From: Osedax fenrisi | Taxonomy: Eukaryota > Annelida > Polychaeta > Sabellida > Siboglinidae | Direction: 5' to 3' | Length of the DNA stretch: 64,000 nucleotides | Assembly: GCA_964019155.1 (NCBI GenBank) | Contig: OZ025245.1 | Coordinates: 3,712,638 to 3,776,637, forward strand | In this document: positions 29,741 through 37,407 of the stretch, in pieces | Layout: every line of letters begins with the position of its first letter | How positions within the stretch are numbered: the stretch's first letter is position 1 | The notes under the pieces: generated by a model | Database searches by the model: none | Told to the model about the DNA's origin: nothing | What the model saw: the letters and a program-made list of their open reading frames with translations, nothing else | Program-made: the position numbers and the translations under genes

Positions 29741-31200
29741 AGTGTATATATATATGTAGTGATATCAGTAATGTTGAATATAAAATATGTTTATTATATT
29801 CAGAAATTAATCATATTAATTATAAATAACTTTGTAAATCATTACAAATATATTTATTATAAATAATTATTTTTACATTCATGATTATTAAATTCCTAAA
29901 ATAATATTAGGATATACAGTAGACCGGTTCGTTCGAATCATTTTTTAATCCTTCATATAAAATATAATACATATCTATATTTTAGTATATGTATAAATAA
30001 TTTGTATAGAAAAATAGTTACCTTTGGTCACGAAGCATTTAAAGTTTGATATATAAATTATTATTTTAAAATAAAATGTATAATATTCCATTTATAATAG
30101 TAATGATGCCATATTATTATCTTTGATGTTTACAAATGTTTAAATTAATATTTAAAATTAATTATGTATTTGTATTATATTTAATGAATTAATATAATAT
30201 ATACCATTATTTATATTTATTATAAATATAATATCTATATTTTATTTTTATATCTACAAATTACCAATATTAATGTCTCCTAAAACTCGAGAAAATACAC
30301 CATTTTACAAAGTATTTATTTCAAAATAATTCAAAAAAAATAATTAATTTTTAAAAATTAATATATATAATTATACTTTACATACATTTAAGTGATCAGA
30401 GTGTATTGGATTGTGGATATAAGTTAGATATAAGTGTCCTTTATACAAATAATATTAAAAAAATTAAAAAATATGTAAACTTATTTTGTATTTCATATTT
30501 CAAATAAAAACCAAAAAAATTTATAAATATTGTTAATTTTTGTTCTAAAATAATTTTTAATTTTTTAATAATTAATTTGAATTTTATTATTATTATCTAT
30601 AAATTATATATTTTAATTTTTTAAATTAAATTGTAATAATTTATTTATATTTAATTATACGATTTTTAGATATTTTTTTTTACTAAAATTATTTTATAAA
30701 ATGTGGGCATCTAGATTGTTATGAAAAATATTTTGTATTGTTAATACTACTTGTAATATATGTTTCTAGGATATATCCATAGTTGGCTTAAACAAAATCA
30801 TTCAATTTTATAAAAATTTAATAAAACTTATTTCTATATCTCCCCCATGTTAAATTTTATATGTATTCAATGTTAAAATGTTCTCGTGACATAAAATTAT
30901 TTAAGATATAGGTCTAACATTTTAAACACTTATTCATCATAGCATACATAATTGTCAGATGTGAAGGTTTATAAAATTACGAAAAAAAAATTAGTACGAA
31001 CCGGTCTAATATACAGTGTATATTGTACATTATATAGTGTATATTCTACATACGTTGCTACATTGAGGTTGATGCACCTTACTAGGTCACCTCTCTATGT
31101 AGACATTACATCACTAACTCGATATGGTCCAGGCGCCGGTAGAAGCATTAGCAAACACCACCCTTACAGTTAGAAGGAACAAAACTATATGTATTATCAT
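15247..31200 (-). CDS. Secreted MOLO1/TPM-domain-like protein, about 9 predicted exons
   Basis: The exons in order of transcription are 31119-31200, 28911-29027, 28831-28856 (end uncertain), 24417-24447 (tentative), 23655-23727, 20998-21040, 18773-18900, 16394-16426 and 15247-15295. They sum to 582 nt, a multiple of three, and all phases agree. The product of about 193 residues has a signal peptide, then W-T-I-S-N-Y-P-D-P, a Cys, F-V-C-D-P-D-S-V-L, an I-D, a C-x-x-C-like pair, G-Y-K-V-G-V-A-V, F-Y-T-S-V-G-N-S and a helical C-terminus. That motif order is characteristic of the MOLO1 domain (named for a nematode levamisole-receptor modulator) and the related TPM domain. No transmembrane helix follows, so a secreted product is inferred. 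A gypsy element lies antisense in one intron. The acceptors at exons f and g sit beside minisatellites. The function in this organism is unknown. Confidence 0.62.
15296..16393. other. Intron of the MOLO1-like gene
   Basis: This is AT-rich sequence with stops in all frames. No repeat family or exon-like island was recognised. Confidence 0.4.
16394..16426 (-). CDS. MOLO1-like gene, microexon h (33 nt)
   Basis: On the minus strand a long pyrimidine tract ending CCCACGTTTAG is followed by 33 nt and a strong donor, GTACGT. In the phase set by exon g it encodes QAHGKMTRII with split codons at both sides. The plus strand of this island also has a good acceptor-like site (TCTCTCCCAG near 16358) with an open frame, so strand assignment rests on phase agreement. 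Confidence 0.45.
16427..18344. other. Intron of the MOLO1-like gene
   Basis: This is AT-rich. GC-rich low-complexity sequence at 16430-16540 provides the polypyrimidine side of exon h. An open plus-strand patch with an acceptor-like start lies near 17733-17843 (see findings). No transposon terminus was recognised. Confidence 0.4.
18345..18755. repeat. Minisatellite, 41-bp unit, about 10 copies
   Basis: A 41-bp unit around ATTAACATTGCGTGGATAGC is repeated (phase points at 18364, 18405, 18446 and onward) with a few substitutions per copy. It ends about 18 bp from exon g of the minus-strand gene, on the donor side. Confidence 0.95.
18773..18900 (-). CDS. MOLO1-like gene, exon g
   Basis: The minus-strand acceptor ACCCTCATGCAG and donor GTTAGT bound a 128-nt island that is open for 42 codons plus two bases. 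It encodes FYTSVGNSAARLLSPDLLYD, VFSDMGHSRT and RSDRIDRMINDY. F-Y-T-S-V-G-N-S followed by L-L-S-P-D-L-L-Y-D-V-F resembles the VYISTG..a...L.d....ii segment of MOLO1/TPM domains. Its GC content is far above the background. The exon is flanked on both sides by minisatellites. Confidence 0.68.
18905..19545. repeat. G-rich minisatellite, about 20-bp unit, about 31 copies
   Basis: The consensus unit is GGGCTTAGTTAGGGGGAGTG, with variants (TTAATTA, extra or missing G). The plus strand is a run of potential G-quadruplex tracts. On the gene (minus) strand each unit contains CTAAC and a C-rich pyrimidine run, and the array ends a few bases before the acceptor of exon g. It is not telomeric: the period is 20 bp and TTAGGG occurs only inside the longer unit. 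Confidence 0.95.
19684..20714. mobile_element. Non-autonomous TIR element (1031 bp), CCCGACAAACAATT termini
   Basis: Perfect 14-bp inverted termini are present: CCCGACAAACAATT at 19684 and AATTGTTTGTCGGG ending at 20714. The ends carry subterminal repeats around GGA(T/C)(A/G)AATAAGGAC near 19770-19910, and duplicated blocks near 20420 and 20520 (GAGCA(A/G)GGTATATAAAGGAC). The interior is AT-rich and non-coding. No clear target-site duplication was found and the superfamily is unassigned. Confidence 0.8.
20998..21040 (-). CDS. MOLO1-like gene, exon f
   Basis: The minus-strand acceptor CACTACCTTACAG is followed by A plus 14 codons encoding EDKSMLTARQFEEL, with donor GTGACA at 20997. The frame stays open for ten more codons to a TGA, so a longer alternative end is possible, but it lacks a GT..AG junction. 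Its entry phase matches the GTTAGT donor of exon e. The plus strand of the island is also open with a GTAAGG, so strand rests on the chain. Confidence 0.5.
21048..21318. repeat. Minisatellite, 25-26-bp unit, about 10.5 copies
   Basis: The unit is GTGATGTCAAGGTTAGTGTG plus AGCTA, with occasional extra T. On the minus strand each copy contains CTAAC, and the array begins only a few bases from the acceptor of exon f. Confidence 0.95.
21319..23460. other. AT-rich intronic sequence
   Basis: This lies between exons e and f of the minus-strand gene. It holds a (GT)n run at 23168-23193 and a repeated GGTAGTAAATGCAACT-like motif near 23306-23360. A short 18-codon open patch starts at 22225. No transposon ends were recognised. 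Confidence 0.45.
23461..23645. repeat. Minisatellite, 34-bp unit, about 6 copies
   Basis: GGGGTACAATGCGTTACACT plus AAAACAGAGAGAGA repeats, with GGGGTA at 23471, 23505, 23539, 23573, 23605 and 23639. It ends about 10 bp from the donor side of exon e of the minus-strand gene. Confidence 0.93.
23655..23727 (-). CDS. MOLO1-like gene, exon e
   Basis: The minus-strand acceptor region has a branch-like ACTAAAC and ends TTCAAAG; the donor is GTTAGT. The 73 nt encode YKVGVAVLKNLARANSESLN plus DLS, with split codons at both ends. The Gly completed at the start gives G-Y-K-V-G-V-A-V, the central strand of MOLO1 domains. Phase agrees with the tentative upstream exon d and with exon f. Confidence 0.6.
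23755..24151. mobile_element. Foldback/MITE of about 397 bp
   Basis: The ends AGAGCTAGAGAGAAATAGAG (23755) and its inverted copy ending at 24151 continue as roughly 100-bp diverged inverted repeats (both include TCAAATCNNCCATTTT(G)AGG-like sequence). The centre is AT-rich. It lies just upstream of exon e in transcript direction and is non-coding. Confidence 0.65.
24338..24410. repeat. (CA)n/(CATA)n microsatellite
   Basis: An impure CACACA/CATACA run. It ends a few bases before the donor of tentative exon d of the minus-strand gene. Confidence 0.95.
24417..24447 (-). CDS. MOLO1-like gene, tentative microexon d (31 nt)
   Basis: TACAAATGTGCTGG and following bases encode YKCAGVYTPT plus one base and end at a good donor, GTTAGT. 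It fits in phase between exons c and e and supplies the Cys-containing turn before G-Y-K-V-G-V. The acceptor (GAACTGAG) is poor. The much better acceptor ..CCGCCCTAACAG nearby (intron end at 24495) gives stops in all three frames, so the exon limit is doubtful. Confidence 0.35.
24480..24647. repeat. Purine-rich (GGGA)-type tract, left part
   Basis: The G/A-rich strand contains GAAGTAGGGAGG, GGTGAGGG and similar motifs. It continues after the gypsy insertion at 28395-28475, so the element inserted into this tract. Confidence 0.85.
24643..24647 (+). repeat. Target-site duplication (left), GGATG
   Basis: GGATG immediately precedes the 5' LTR and recurs right after the 3' LTR at 28395-28399. Confidence 0.9.
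24648..24960 (+). repeat. 5' LTR
   Basis: It starts TGTTATACGTTTATATATC and ends ATAAACTTATCA. AATAAAC near 24880 may serve polyadenylation. It differs from the 3' LTR by several indels and many substitutions in its middle, so the insertion is not very recent. Confidence 0.95.
24961..24978 (+). promoter_or_regulatory. Primer-binding-site candidate
   Basis: TGGTGGCAGTTTATAAGT follows the 5' LTR directly. The leading TGG matches the CCA end of a tRNA. The donor tRNA was not identified. Confidence 0.5.
24992..25609 (+). pseudogene. gypsy gag (matrix/capsid-like part)
   Basis: From the ATG at 24992 the frame reads about 205 residues. They include the retrotransposon gag signature region (YVLLWLNNREFESVYEDW, then FWKKFKEHFN, NSFADRVKQHVSHC). 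An in-frame GTG lies 15 nt upstream. The frame is lost just at the zinc knuckle, which continues in another frame at 25573-25660 with CGTKHAAC and CGNCQRLHHFAAVC. Gag would package element RNA. Confidence 0.9.
25617..27068 (+). pseudogene. gypsy pol: protease and reverse transcriptase
   Basis: The 483-residue frame has the aspartic protease motif LDTGAQVNVIP at about residues 57-67. RT motifs follow: LDPKDLNKAI (251-260), FTKLDARSGYWAVKLD (283-298), FLRLPFGLNLSQDVF (316-330) and the catalytic LIADDIIVFG (346-355). The thumb and connection follow with SFFGLTYTEG and ELRSFLGVATYM. The frame stops soon after FENIKKAI. RNase H, expected next, is absent, and sequence jumps to the integrase zinc-binding end, so roughly the RNase H and integrase N-terminus have been deleted near 27045-27060. 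The ORF's first Met is not a natural start. Confidence 0.93.
27061..27480 (+). pseudogene. gypsy integrase catalytic core, broken
   Basis: It begins with the end of the HHCC zinc finger (CESCQTFARC). The DDE core follows: first Asp in ATDIFQLN, second in YSDNGPQF, then a TAA at 27343-27345. In the same frame after that stop come SSPYYPESNGPAERHIQTIK with the Glu. The stop and the loss of the upstream zinc-finger half make it inactive. Confidence 0.9.
27507..28022 (+). pseudogene. gypsy integrase C-terminal region
   Basis: LKLNDQVYIRHPIHHTWDKA and RRARHHIRPL are typical of the integrase C-terminal domain that binds DNA near the LTR ends. The following low-complexity T/P-rich tail ends at a TGA at 28020-28022. 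The frame differs from the core, indicating a frameshift near 27606. Confidence 0.8.
28067..28077 (+). promoter_or_regulatory. Polypurine tract
   Basis: AGGAGAGAGGA directly precedes the 3' LTR, the expected site for plus-strand DNA priming. Confidence 0.85.
28078..28394 (+). repeat. 3' LTR
   Basis: It starts TGTTATACGTTTATATATC and ends ATAAACTTATCA, matching the 5' LTR at both ends. The middle differs (for example a TATGTATATG insertion near 28150 and loss of a GC-rich stretch near 28260). Confidence 0.95.
28395..28475. repeat. Target-site duplication GGATG and purine-rich tract, right part
   Basis: GGATG (28395-28399) is the right copy of the target duplication. The G/A-rich tract that began at 24480 resumes (GGAAGGAGGGAGGGAGG). 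Confidence 0.88.
28680..28756. repeat. (CA)n microsatellite
   Basis: An impure CACACA run with CCCACACATAAA interruptions, just downstream (in transcript direction) of exon c of the minus-strand gene. Confidence 0.95.
28831..28856 (-). CDS. MOLO1-like gene, exon c (3' limit uncertain)
   Basis: The acceptor TATATTTCAAG ends a 54-nt intron. With the T carried from exon b the frame reads F-KTKDTPVC. Three phase-0 donors are possible: CCT|GTTTGT (end 28837), TGT|GTATTA (end 28831) and CGT|GTCTAA (end 28774). Without splicing the frame runs to a TAA at 28768-28770. TPVC followed by YKC of exon d would recreate the Cys-rich turn of the domain. Confidence 0.5.
28911..29027 (-). CDS. MOLO1-like gene, exon b
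   Basis: The minus-strand acceptor CCTAATCCCTTCAG precedes codons YPDPQKSPQACKQQ and AKSFVCDPDSVLKSSDGLCI then DSHV. Y-P-D-P, the spaced Cys, F-V-C-D-P-D and the later I-D are the most diagnostic signature of MOLO1 domains. The donor used here is GTTTAT (28910), which keeps phase with exon c. An earlier GTGTGT is possible. Confidence 0.75.
29028..31118. other. Large intron of the MOLO1-like gene
   Basis: This is AT-rich with a long (AT)n run at 29655-29739 and short G-rich repeats near 29040-29120. No other gene or transposon terminus was recognised. Confidence 0.5.
29655..29739. repeat. (AT)n microsatellite, about 85 bp
   Basis: An almost pure TA dinucleotide run. The IY-repeat open frame across it is an artefact. 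Confidence 0.98.
31119..31200 (-). CDS. MOLO1-like gene, first exon with signal peptide (a)
   Basis: From ATG (minus strand, 31198-31200) it encodes MIIHIVLFLLTVRVVFANA, a textbook signal peptide with a likely cleavage after ANA or AST. STGAWTIS follows, and one base of a split Asn codon ends at donor GTTAGT. Joined to exon b this gives W-T-I-S-N-Y-P-D-P, the usual N-terminal edge of MOLO1 domains just after the signal peptide. Confidence 0.72.
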
Positions 31201-31293
31201 GTTTGTCTGCTGTAGTAGTAGTAGACTGGTTTTACTATAGGATTTTATTATTAAATGTATTCATTCAATGAATTTCATTGTATACAATATATT

Positions 31294-31296
<3 letters not shown>

Positions 31297-31352
<56 letters not shown>
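31297..31352. repeat. (AT)n microsatellite
   Basis: About 56 bp of pure AT dinucleotide. Confidence 0.97.
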
Positions 31353-31356
<4 letters not shown>

Positions 31357-31929
31357 TTAATTTGTAACTGTATCAAAGTTATAAAAGTTATAGCCACAGA
31401 TATTCAATAATAGTAGGTGTTATCAATAATTAAAGAGGTGTGCTTAAGGGGGTTGCGCTTATTAGATAAATATTCTATAAGTTCATAATTATTATTCTTT
31501 ATTAGTGTAAACGTATATATTTATAAAGAATCAGAAAAACTAGTTATTATGTTTGATATTTGTTAAATAAAGTTTAACGAATAAAATATAGAACGCAAAT
31601 TTCTAGAATATATATACATGTACAGAATAATAATTATTAATATAAAATTATTATACAATTTGGCGATATATTTAACATAATTTCTTTAGTTATTTATAGC
31701 GTACAGGTGGGGATTCTATTTTTAAATATCGGTAGCTATAACTCGTATTCCTGTACAAATAATATAATACAATATTCAAATGATTCATGGATAATAATTA
31801 TTGATATAAAATAGCACATGTATTGTTAATTAATCTGATTTTGATTCTGTATATTTATTAACAATACTTAATATTTATTTACAATATACATATATTTTAT
31901 ATATATATATATTATATATAGTATAAGCA
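31353..31929. other. AT-rich spacer without genes
   Basis: I see no exon-like island or repeat family here. Confidence 0.5.
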
Positions 31930-32401
31930 ATATATATACAAATATTTTCCGAAGGAAAGATATAACACTTACGCGAAATCGTGTAATTCGAATTTGTATA
32001 CAAAATACCCTCGTGCCACCCATAGAGGGTTACTTTTAGGAACTATGCGTTGTTTATAATGTAAATTCGTATTTAACTATAGACTTTTAAAATGTTAAAT
32101 AATATGCTTTAAAATTAATATTTATATGATGAAAACTAAGTGTTCATTCTAATATATAACAAACAAATATGATATTTATGTTTTAAATGCTATAAGTATA
32201 TATTTAGTGAGTAAAAGTTAATTTATATTGCATGTAATTTAATAGAGCAATGAAAACATTGTTGTATGCAAACAGAGCCGAACCTAAATCTATTTCAGTG
32301 ATTTCGATACTACTGCTAGCAGCGGCAGGGTATATTACTAAATTACGTTGCATGCATAGGGAGTGTTATATCTTTGCTTCGCAAAATCTTTGATATATAT
32401 C
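31930..32401. mobile_element. MITE of about 470 bp with about 40-bp TIRs
   Basis: The left end ATTTTCCGAAGGAAAGATAT with AACACT following, and the right end inverted as ATTTTGCGAAGCAAAGATAT with AACACT, form imperfect inverted repeats. A small foldback of the same terminus lies at 34675-34727. The 49-codon open frame from 32250 runs into the right TIR and is not considered a gene. Confidence 0.6.
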
Positions 32402-32557
32402 TAAGCGGTTTGATTGACTAAATCTAATATTCTATATATATATATACAACAATAGAAATATCTCAATTTGACGTCTTTATAGGAAAAAGATACGAATCAT
32501 TTATATTTTTATTCATATTTATTATACCATAAACCACAAATTTTAATAAATGATTAC

Positions 32558-32588
<31 letters not shown>

Positions 32589-32953
32589 AAGTGAATCAGT
32601 ATTAATATATAATAATAATAATAATATTTATAAGAAGAATTAAATTTTGTTTTCCTGTTAATTTACAAGCGAAGTTATATAAGTAGTCTTCGTAAAGGGC
32701 TGGCTTCAAAGTAATATAGTTGTTGTACTTACAGTTATCATGCTATGCTATAGATCAATAGTATTACATCTAGTTAACCACTAATATATATGAACTACGA
32801 GAACAATAAAATAGTGTGGAAATTAATTCATATTCAATCAAATTTTCTAAGAAATCATATCAAAAAGTGGTGTACAGCATATCGCAGAATATTTAAATAT
32901 ATTAGAAACTTCATAGTTGGGCGTGATTATTAGTCACGTAATTGTTAATGGTA

Positions 32954-32995
<42 letters not shown>

Positions 32996-33333
32996 GTATA
33001 TAATATATAATATATACATACCAAAATCAAATAAAAAAACATATATTATATTATATAATTTACCAGTATATATATTCAATATTAATATTATGTATAAATA
33101 ATATATATCCATTTATTATAAAACACAATACATTGCAATTCACGCCCACCTTTGAATTTTGTAATATAATTATTAAATAATTTTAAATTAAATTAAAATA
33201 AATTTTTTAATTTAAATAGTTAGGACAACTAACCGGTTTAGTTACTAAACCAATCCTAAATTAATACCCGTTTTATAACCATTATTTAATATTCAATATA
33301 ATTCAATATAATATTTAATATATATTTAATATA
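32402..33333. other. AT-rich spacer
   Basis: (ATT)n near 32564-32590 and (TA)n near 32956-32990. No gene. Confidence 0.5.
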
Positions 33334-33607
33334 ATTATTATAATATTATATTTAATATAATATAATATTATTATTATAATACTTATAGTAATATATTCAA
33401 TATTATATTGAATATATTATATATTATTATATATTATATACTATTATTATAATAATTATAGTATATACACTTGTATATACTATAATTATTATAATAATAG
33501 TATATAATATATAATAATATATAATATATTCAATATAATATTGAATATATTACTATAAGTATTATAATAATAATATTATATTATATTAAATATAATATTA
33601 TAGTAAT
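33334..33607. repeat. Near-perfect 260-bp palindrome
   Basis: The centre is at 33470/33471 (GTATATACAC|TTGTATATAC). Compared in ten-base blocks, each block from 33341 to 33460 is the exact reverse complement of its partner between 33481 and 33600, and only the central pair mismatches. Symmetry decays beyond 33334/33607. The sequence is almost pure A/T. Confidence 0.93.
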
Positions 33608-34293
33608 ACAGTATAGTATATAATATACTATTATAGTAACTATATAACAATCATTGTTACAATGTATAATAACTTTTATACTATACTTATAAGTATAAAC
33701 AATTTATCATATATACACTAATGTTTTCATATACTATATGTTAATATATATTATATTATATAATGATTATGATAATTTGTACTGAAATTATTTTAAAAAT
33801 AATTAATAATTTAATATTTACCAATATAATATTGGTTGAATATTATATATATTGAATATATACATAATACTGACTACTAATTTGTAAGTGTTTTACTAAT
33901 TTAAAAGTTTATATTTTATAAGTTATATTGTATAATGATAATTACTAACAATCGAAAATGTAGAAATATTAAAAATTTACTTTTTTATTTGTTATTACAA
34001 ATACATTTGTTATGATGATTCATCTATTTCATATTTATCATAGATATTAGATAGTTAGTAACTACTTTACATACATTTGGAGCGATTTACCTAAATATAA
34101 ATAAGCGTTATAAATGATATACATTTATAAATTAATAAATGTTCTAACAATAATAAACTAATACTACCTCCTACGATTTTCCAAGGTTTCGTCAACTATT
34201 AGCATTATAAAATAATCTCCATAATATATTCTATGTGTATTTTATTAATAACTATAAATATAGATTACCCATATTATTATTAATATATATATA

Positions 34294-34324
<31 letters not shown>

Positions 34325-34669
34325 GAGCTGGGCACGATACTCAAAAAATGTATAATAGATACAATTACAAATACACACTTTTTTCTTATAATAGATACTA
34401 TTACACTTACTTTAAAAAAAAGTATAGTTAATACAATTACAAATACAGAATTTTCTTAGTAAATACAAATACAATATAGGTATTTACAATATACATATAT
34501 ATATATATAGTAGAGTTATAAATTATATAGATATATATATTATATCATATCATATACCTAATATATATATATATATATATTATATATTTATATATATATA
34601 TATATATACCTATATATATATTCATTGATTATGAATTTGATAGTACACACTATGAACTATATATCAAGG
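33608..34669. other. AT-rich spacer
   Basis: Several TA runs near 34283-34322, 34498-34510 and 34561-34620. No gene. Confidence 0.5.
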
Positions 34670-34674
34670 TACAT

Positions 34675-34727
34675 TATACCAAAGATTTTCCGAAGGAAAT
34701 GCTTCGCAAGATCTTTGATTATACTGA
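34675..34727. repeat. Foldback of a MITE terminus
   Basis: CAAAGATTTTCCGAAGGAAA followed by TGCTTCGCAAGATCTTTG. It is related to the TIR of the element at 31930-32401, joined end to end without an interior. Confidence 0.6.
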
Positions 34728-34879
34728 AATAATGTATGGAAATGTTTACTAGAAAGTGATTTTCTAGCAAGTTGTAGACGGATACCCCATTTAAATATAC
34801 TAAATTTCCGGAAATTTCCCGAAAATAGGGGAAAGTAACCTAATATATTAGGTTACTTCAAATATATTAGGTTACTGAT

Positions 34880-35230
34880 AGTATACTAACATTAAATGTT
34901 AATTAGCAAATATGATGTATCGAATCCTAGATTATTAGAAGTTGTGACAAATGATACGTAGACATGAGGACTTCAATAATAACAAATCTGTCTATATATA
35001 GTGAGACGTTTAATGGTGCCACATTCCTGCCAAATATAAACCGACAGATATATTAAGGGAGCAACAATCCAGTGCCACTATCCAGTGCCACAAAATTACA
35101 GTATAATTTTCACATTTCAAATATTTCATGGAGTCATATACATATAAGATAATATGTTTGTAATGTATGTATAATAAATTAATGTATAATAAAATATATT
35201 AAAATATAGTGATTCAAATGATAATTGATA
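34880..35230 (+). repeat. Solo diverged monomer of the 674-bp satellite (conserved half)
   Basis: It contains TTAGCAAATATGATGTAT, GTTGTGACAAATGATACGTA, GTGAGACGTTTAATGGTGCC and ACATTCCTGCCAAATATAAA in the same order and orientation as the array starting at 37.4 kb. It lacks the block with GACTAGGCATACCCGTATGC. Confidence 0.88.
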
Positions 35231-35651
35231 AATTACAAAGAATAACACTGAATTATATTTGAATCAAAATATTTAATTCAATTATATTCTTTATAATTTG
35301 TCAATTGATATGCAAGATATGTATATAGTAGTTGTAAATATCTATTATATTATAGAATCTATAATATAGATTATTATGAATTTTTCATATATTAAATTAC
35401 TTATATATTAATAATATATTAATCTAAATGTGTGTAATCTCCATTTTATATAATTAAATATAATTATTTAATACATTTATATTTAGTAATTAAATTAAAA
35501 TAATATTTTTAAATATTTAAAAATAAATATTATATAACATAAGTTTTTACTAGGTTTGGTACAATTATTTTATAATTTGATATGGTATGTGTACTCAATT
35601 GTATACATTTAATCATTTGGCTTATTTTAAGAGATATATCTTTAGGATATA

Positions 35652-36770
35652 TAGGGGAAATCTCCGATTACCGACCCCTAACTGTTTAGTTGTAATAACT
35701 TATTCAATATTAAATATATTTATTTGAAATTTTGTAATTTTAGTAATATTATGGCAATGAATAATGTGGCTATTTTAAATTTTTGATATCATTATATTCA
35801 CAAGAATAAACAGGGGGTCGGTAATCGGATACATGTGCCTAATACCGACCCCTTCCCCTATTTCCGACCCCCTAAAATTATCGTGGTATAAATAATTGTA
35901 GTATTATAATATCTAATAAAAATAGTAGATATACATAAATACAATTAAATATAACATTCACGCAATTTATTTATTATTGAATTTATGTTTTCATATTATA
36001 TTTAAATTGATAGTAATTATATTAAATTAAAAGAGTATATATTATTATTTAATATTTATTTATTAATCAGTATGAATATAATAAACTAAAATCATGAATC
36101 CTAAATCTGTATCAATGATACACAAACAACATGACGTAATTTATTTTTTATTGAATTTATGTTTTAATAGTAATATAAAATTTAAATTTAAACTTTATAG
36201 TAATTATATTAAAATAGTGTATATTATTATTTAATATTTATTTATTAATCAATATATATATATAAATAATTGGAATCACGAATCATTAATCTATATAAAT
36301 GATAAACAAACAACTTATGACATATTTTAAAGTAAAATACTGATCTATTTTGATTGGATATTATAAATACATGAGGTCGGTATTAGGGTAATTTAGGGGG
36401 TCGGTAATAGGAATATCATATGGGTTGCTATAATTAAGATATATAGGTTAATAGTTATTAAAATTAAATTATTTTAATAATAGTTATAAACATTTTATTG
36501 ATCAACAATATTATGCACAACATTAAGTTTTATTTTAATAAATAAGTATTTACAATGATTTAAAAAAAGTTAATATTCAAATATTTAAAAATTAAAAACA
36601 GAATATTACATTTTATCAAATAACAATTGTAGGATTAAATATTTTTTTAAACAAAATATTTATTCATATTTATCATTAAATTACTAACAGTTCATGTATA
36701 TATAATTTTTTGATAACTCTTATATTTACTGAGATACGAGAGGGGGTCGGTAATCGGGGACTTTCCCCTA
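35652..36770. mobile_element. Non-autonomous TIR element (1119 bp), TAGGGGAAA group
   Basis: The left end is TAGGGGAAATCTCCGATTAC with CGACCCC following. The right end, inverted, is TAGGGGAAAGTCCCCGATTA with CCGACCCC. The interior repeats GGGGTCGGTAAT/ATTACCGACCCC at about 35813, 35850, 36375 and 36399. The terminal hexamer is shared with the elements at 9428-10336 and 7310-7750, but the repeated phrase is different. No transposase. Confidence 0.78.
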
Positions 36771-36949
36771 CCTATTGCTATAGCATACTTATTGAAACAA
36801 TTGGGAGTCATTATATAATGACTACCTATTGTTTTACTATAGTAATGTAGGTGCATTTGACTTTTTATTAAAAATATGATGTAAATGATAAACTTGACAA
36901 ACACAATGGCAGATTGTCATTCAAATTGGTGAAAAAACTTTATCTCCTT

Positions 36950-37400
36950 AGAAGTCTACCTAATTCTATGTGTAATACACGAATATGTTGTAAGTGTAAT
37001 ACACGGATATTTAGTATGTATAAAAAACGGAAATTTATTCTGTGATTTACACGACCAATAAACACATTTTTTTTAATATTTATTATTTTATTATATTTTA
37101 TTTATTTAAATACTCTATATTAAAGAGTTGAATTAAGAATATATTCTATAACCTATGTTAAATTAAAATATATTATTTATTTGTATATATAGCGATTTAT
37201 GTTGGTGTAATACACGTAAATTAGTTACCTTACAAATTAATTAATATCAATTATTTTTTTTATAAAACAAATATAAATAAATTGTTATATCTAAATGAAG
37301 ATTAATTTATATATCATATATTAACTTATAATTATGTTTTAAATTAAAATGTCTGACTTTTACACGAGTTAAACACGGACAAAAATCACACACATTTATT
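36950..37400. mobile_element. Possible relic with repeated GTGTAATACACG phrase
   Basis: GTGTAATACACG-like phrases recur at about 36971, 36999, 37204 and, degenerate, 37360-37380. This mimics the iterated phrase structure of the TAGGGGAAA elements, but clear termini were not found. Confidence 0.3.
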
Positions 37401-37407
37401 GAGGAGA

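Noticed and set aside
30952..31173. 73-codon plus-strand frame
   Set aside because: Its GC-rich end is the antisense of predicted exon a of the minus-strand gene. The remainder is AT-rich and duplicated TATAGTGTAT sequence.
32250..32399. 49-codon ORF starting MKTLLYANRAEP
   Set aside because: Its last third runs through the terminal inverted repeat of a MITE, so it is judged fortuitous.
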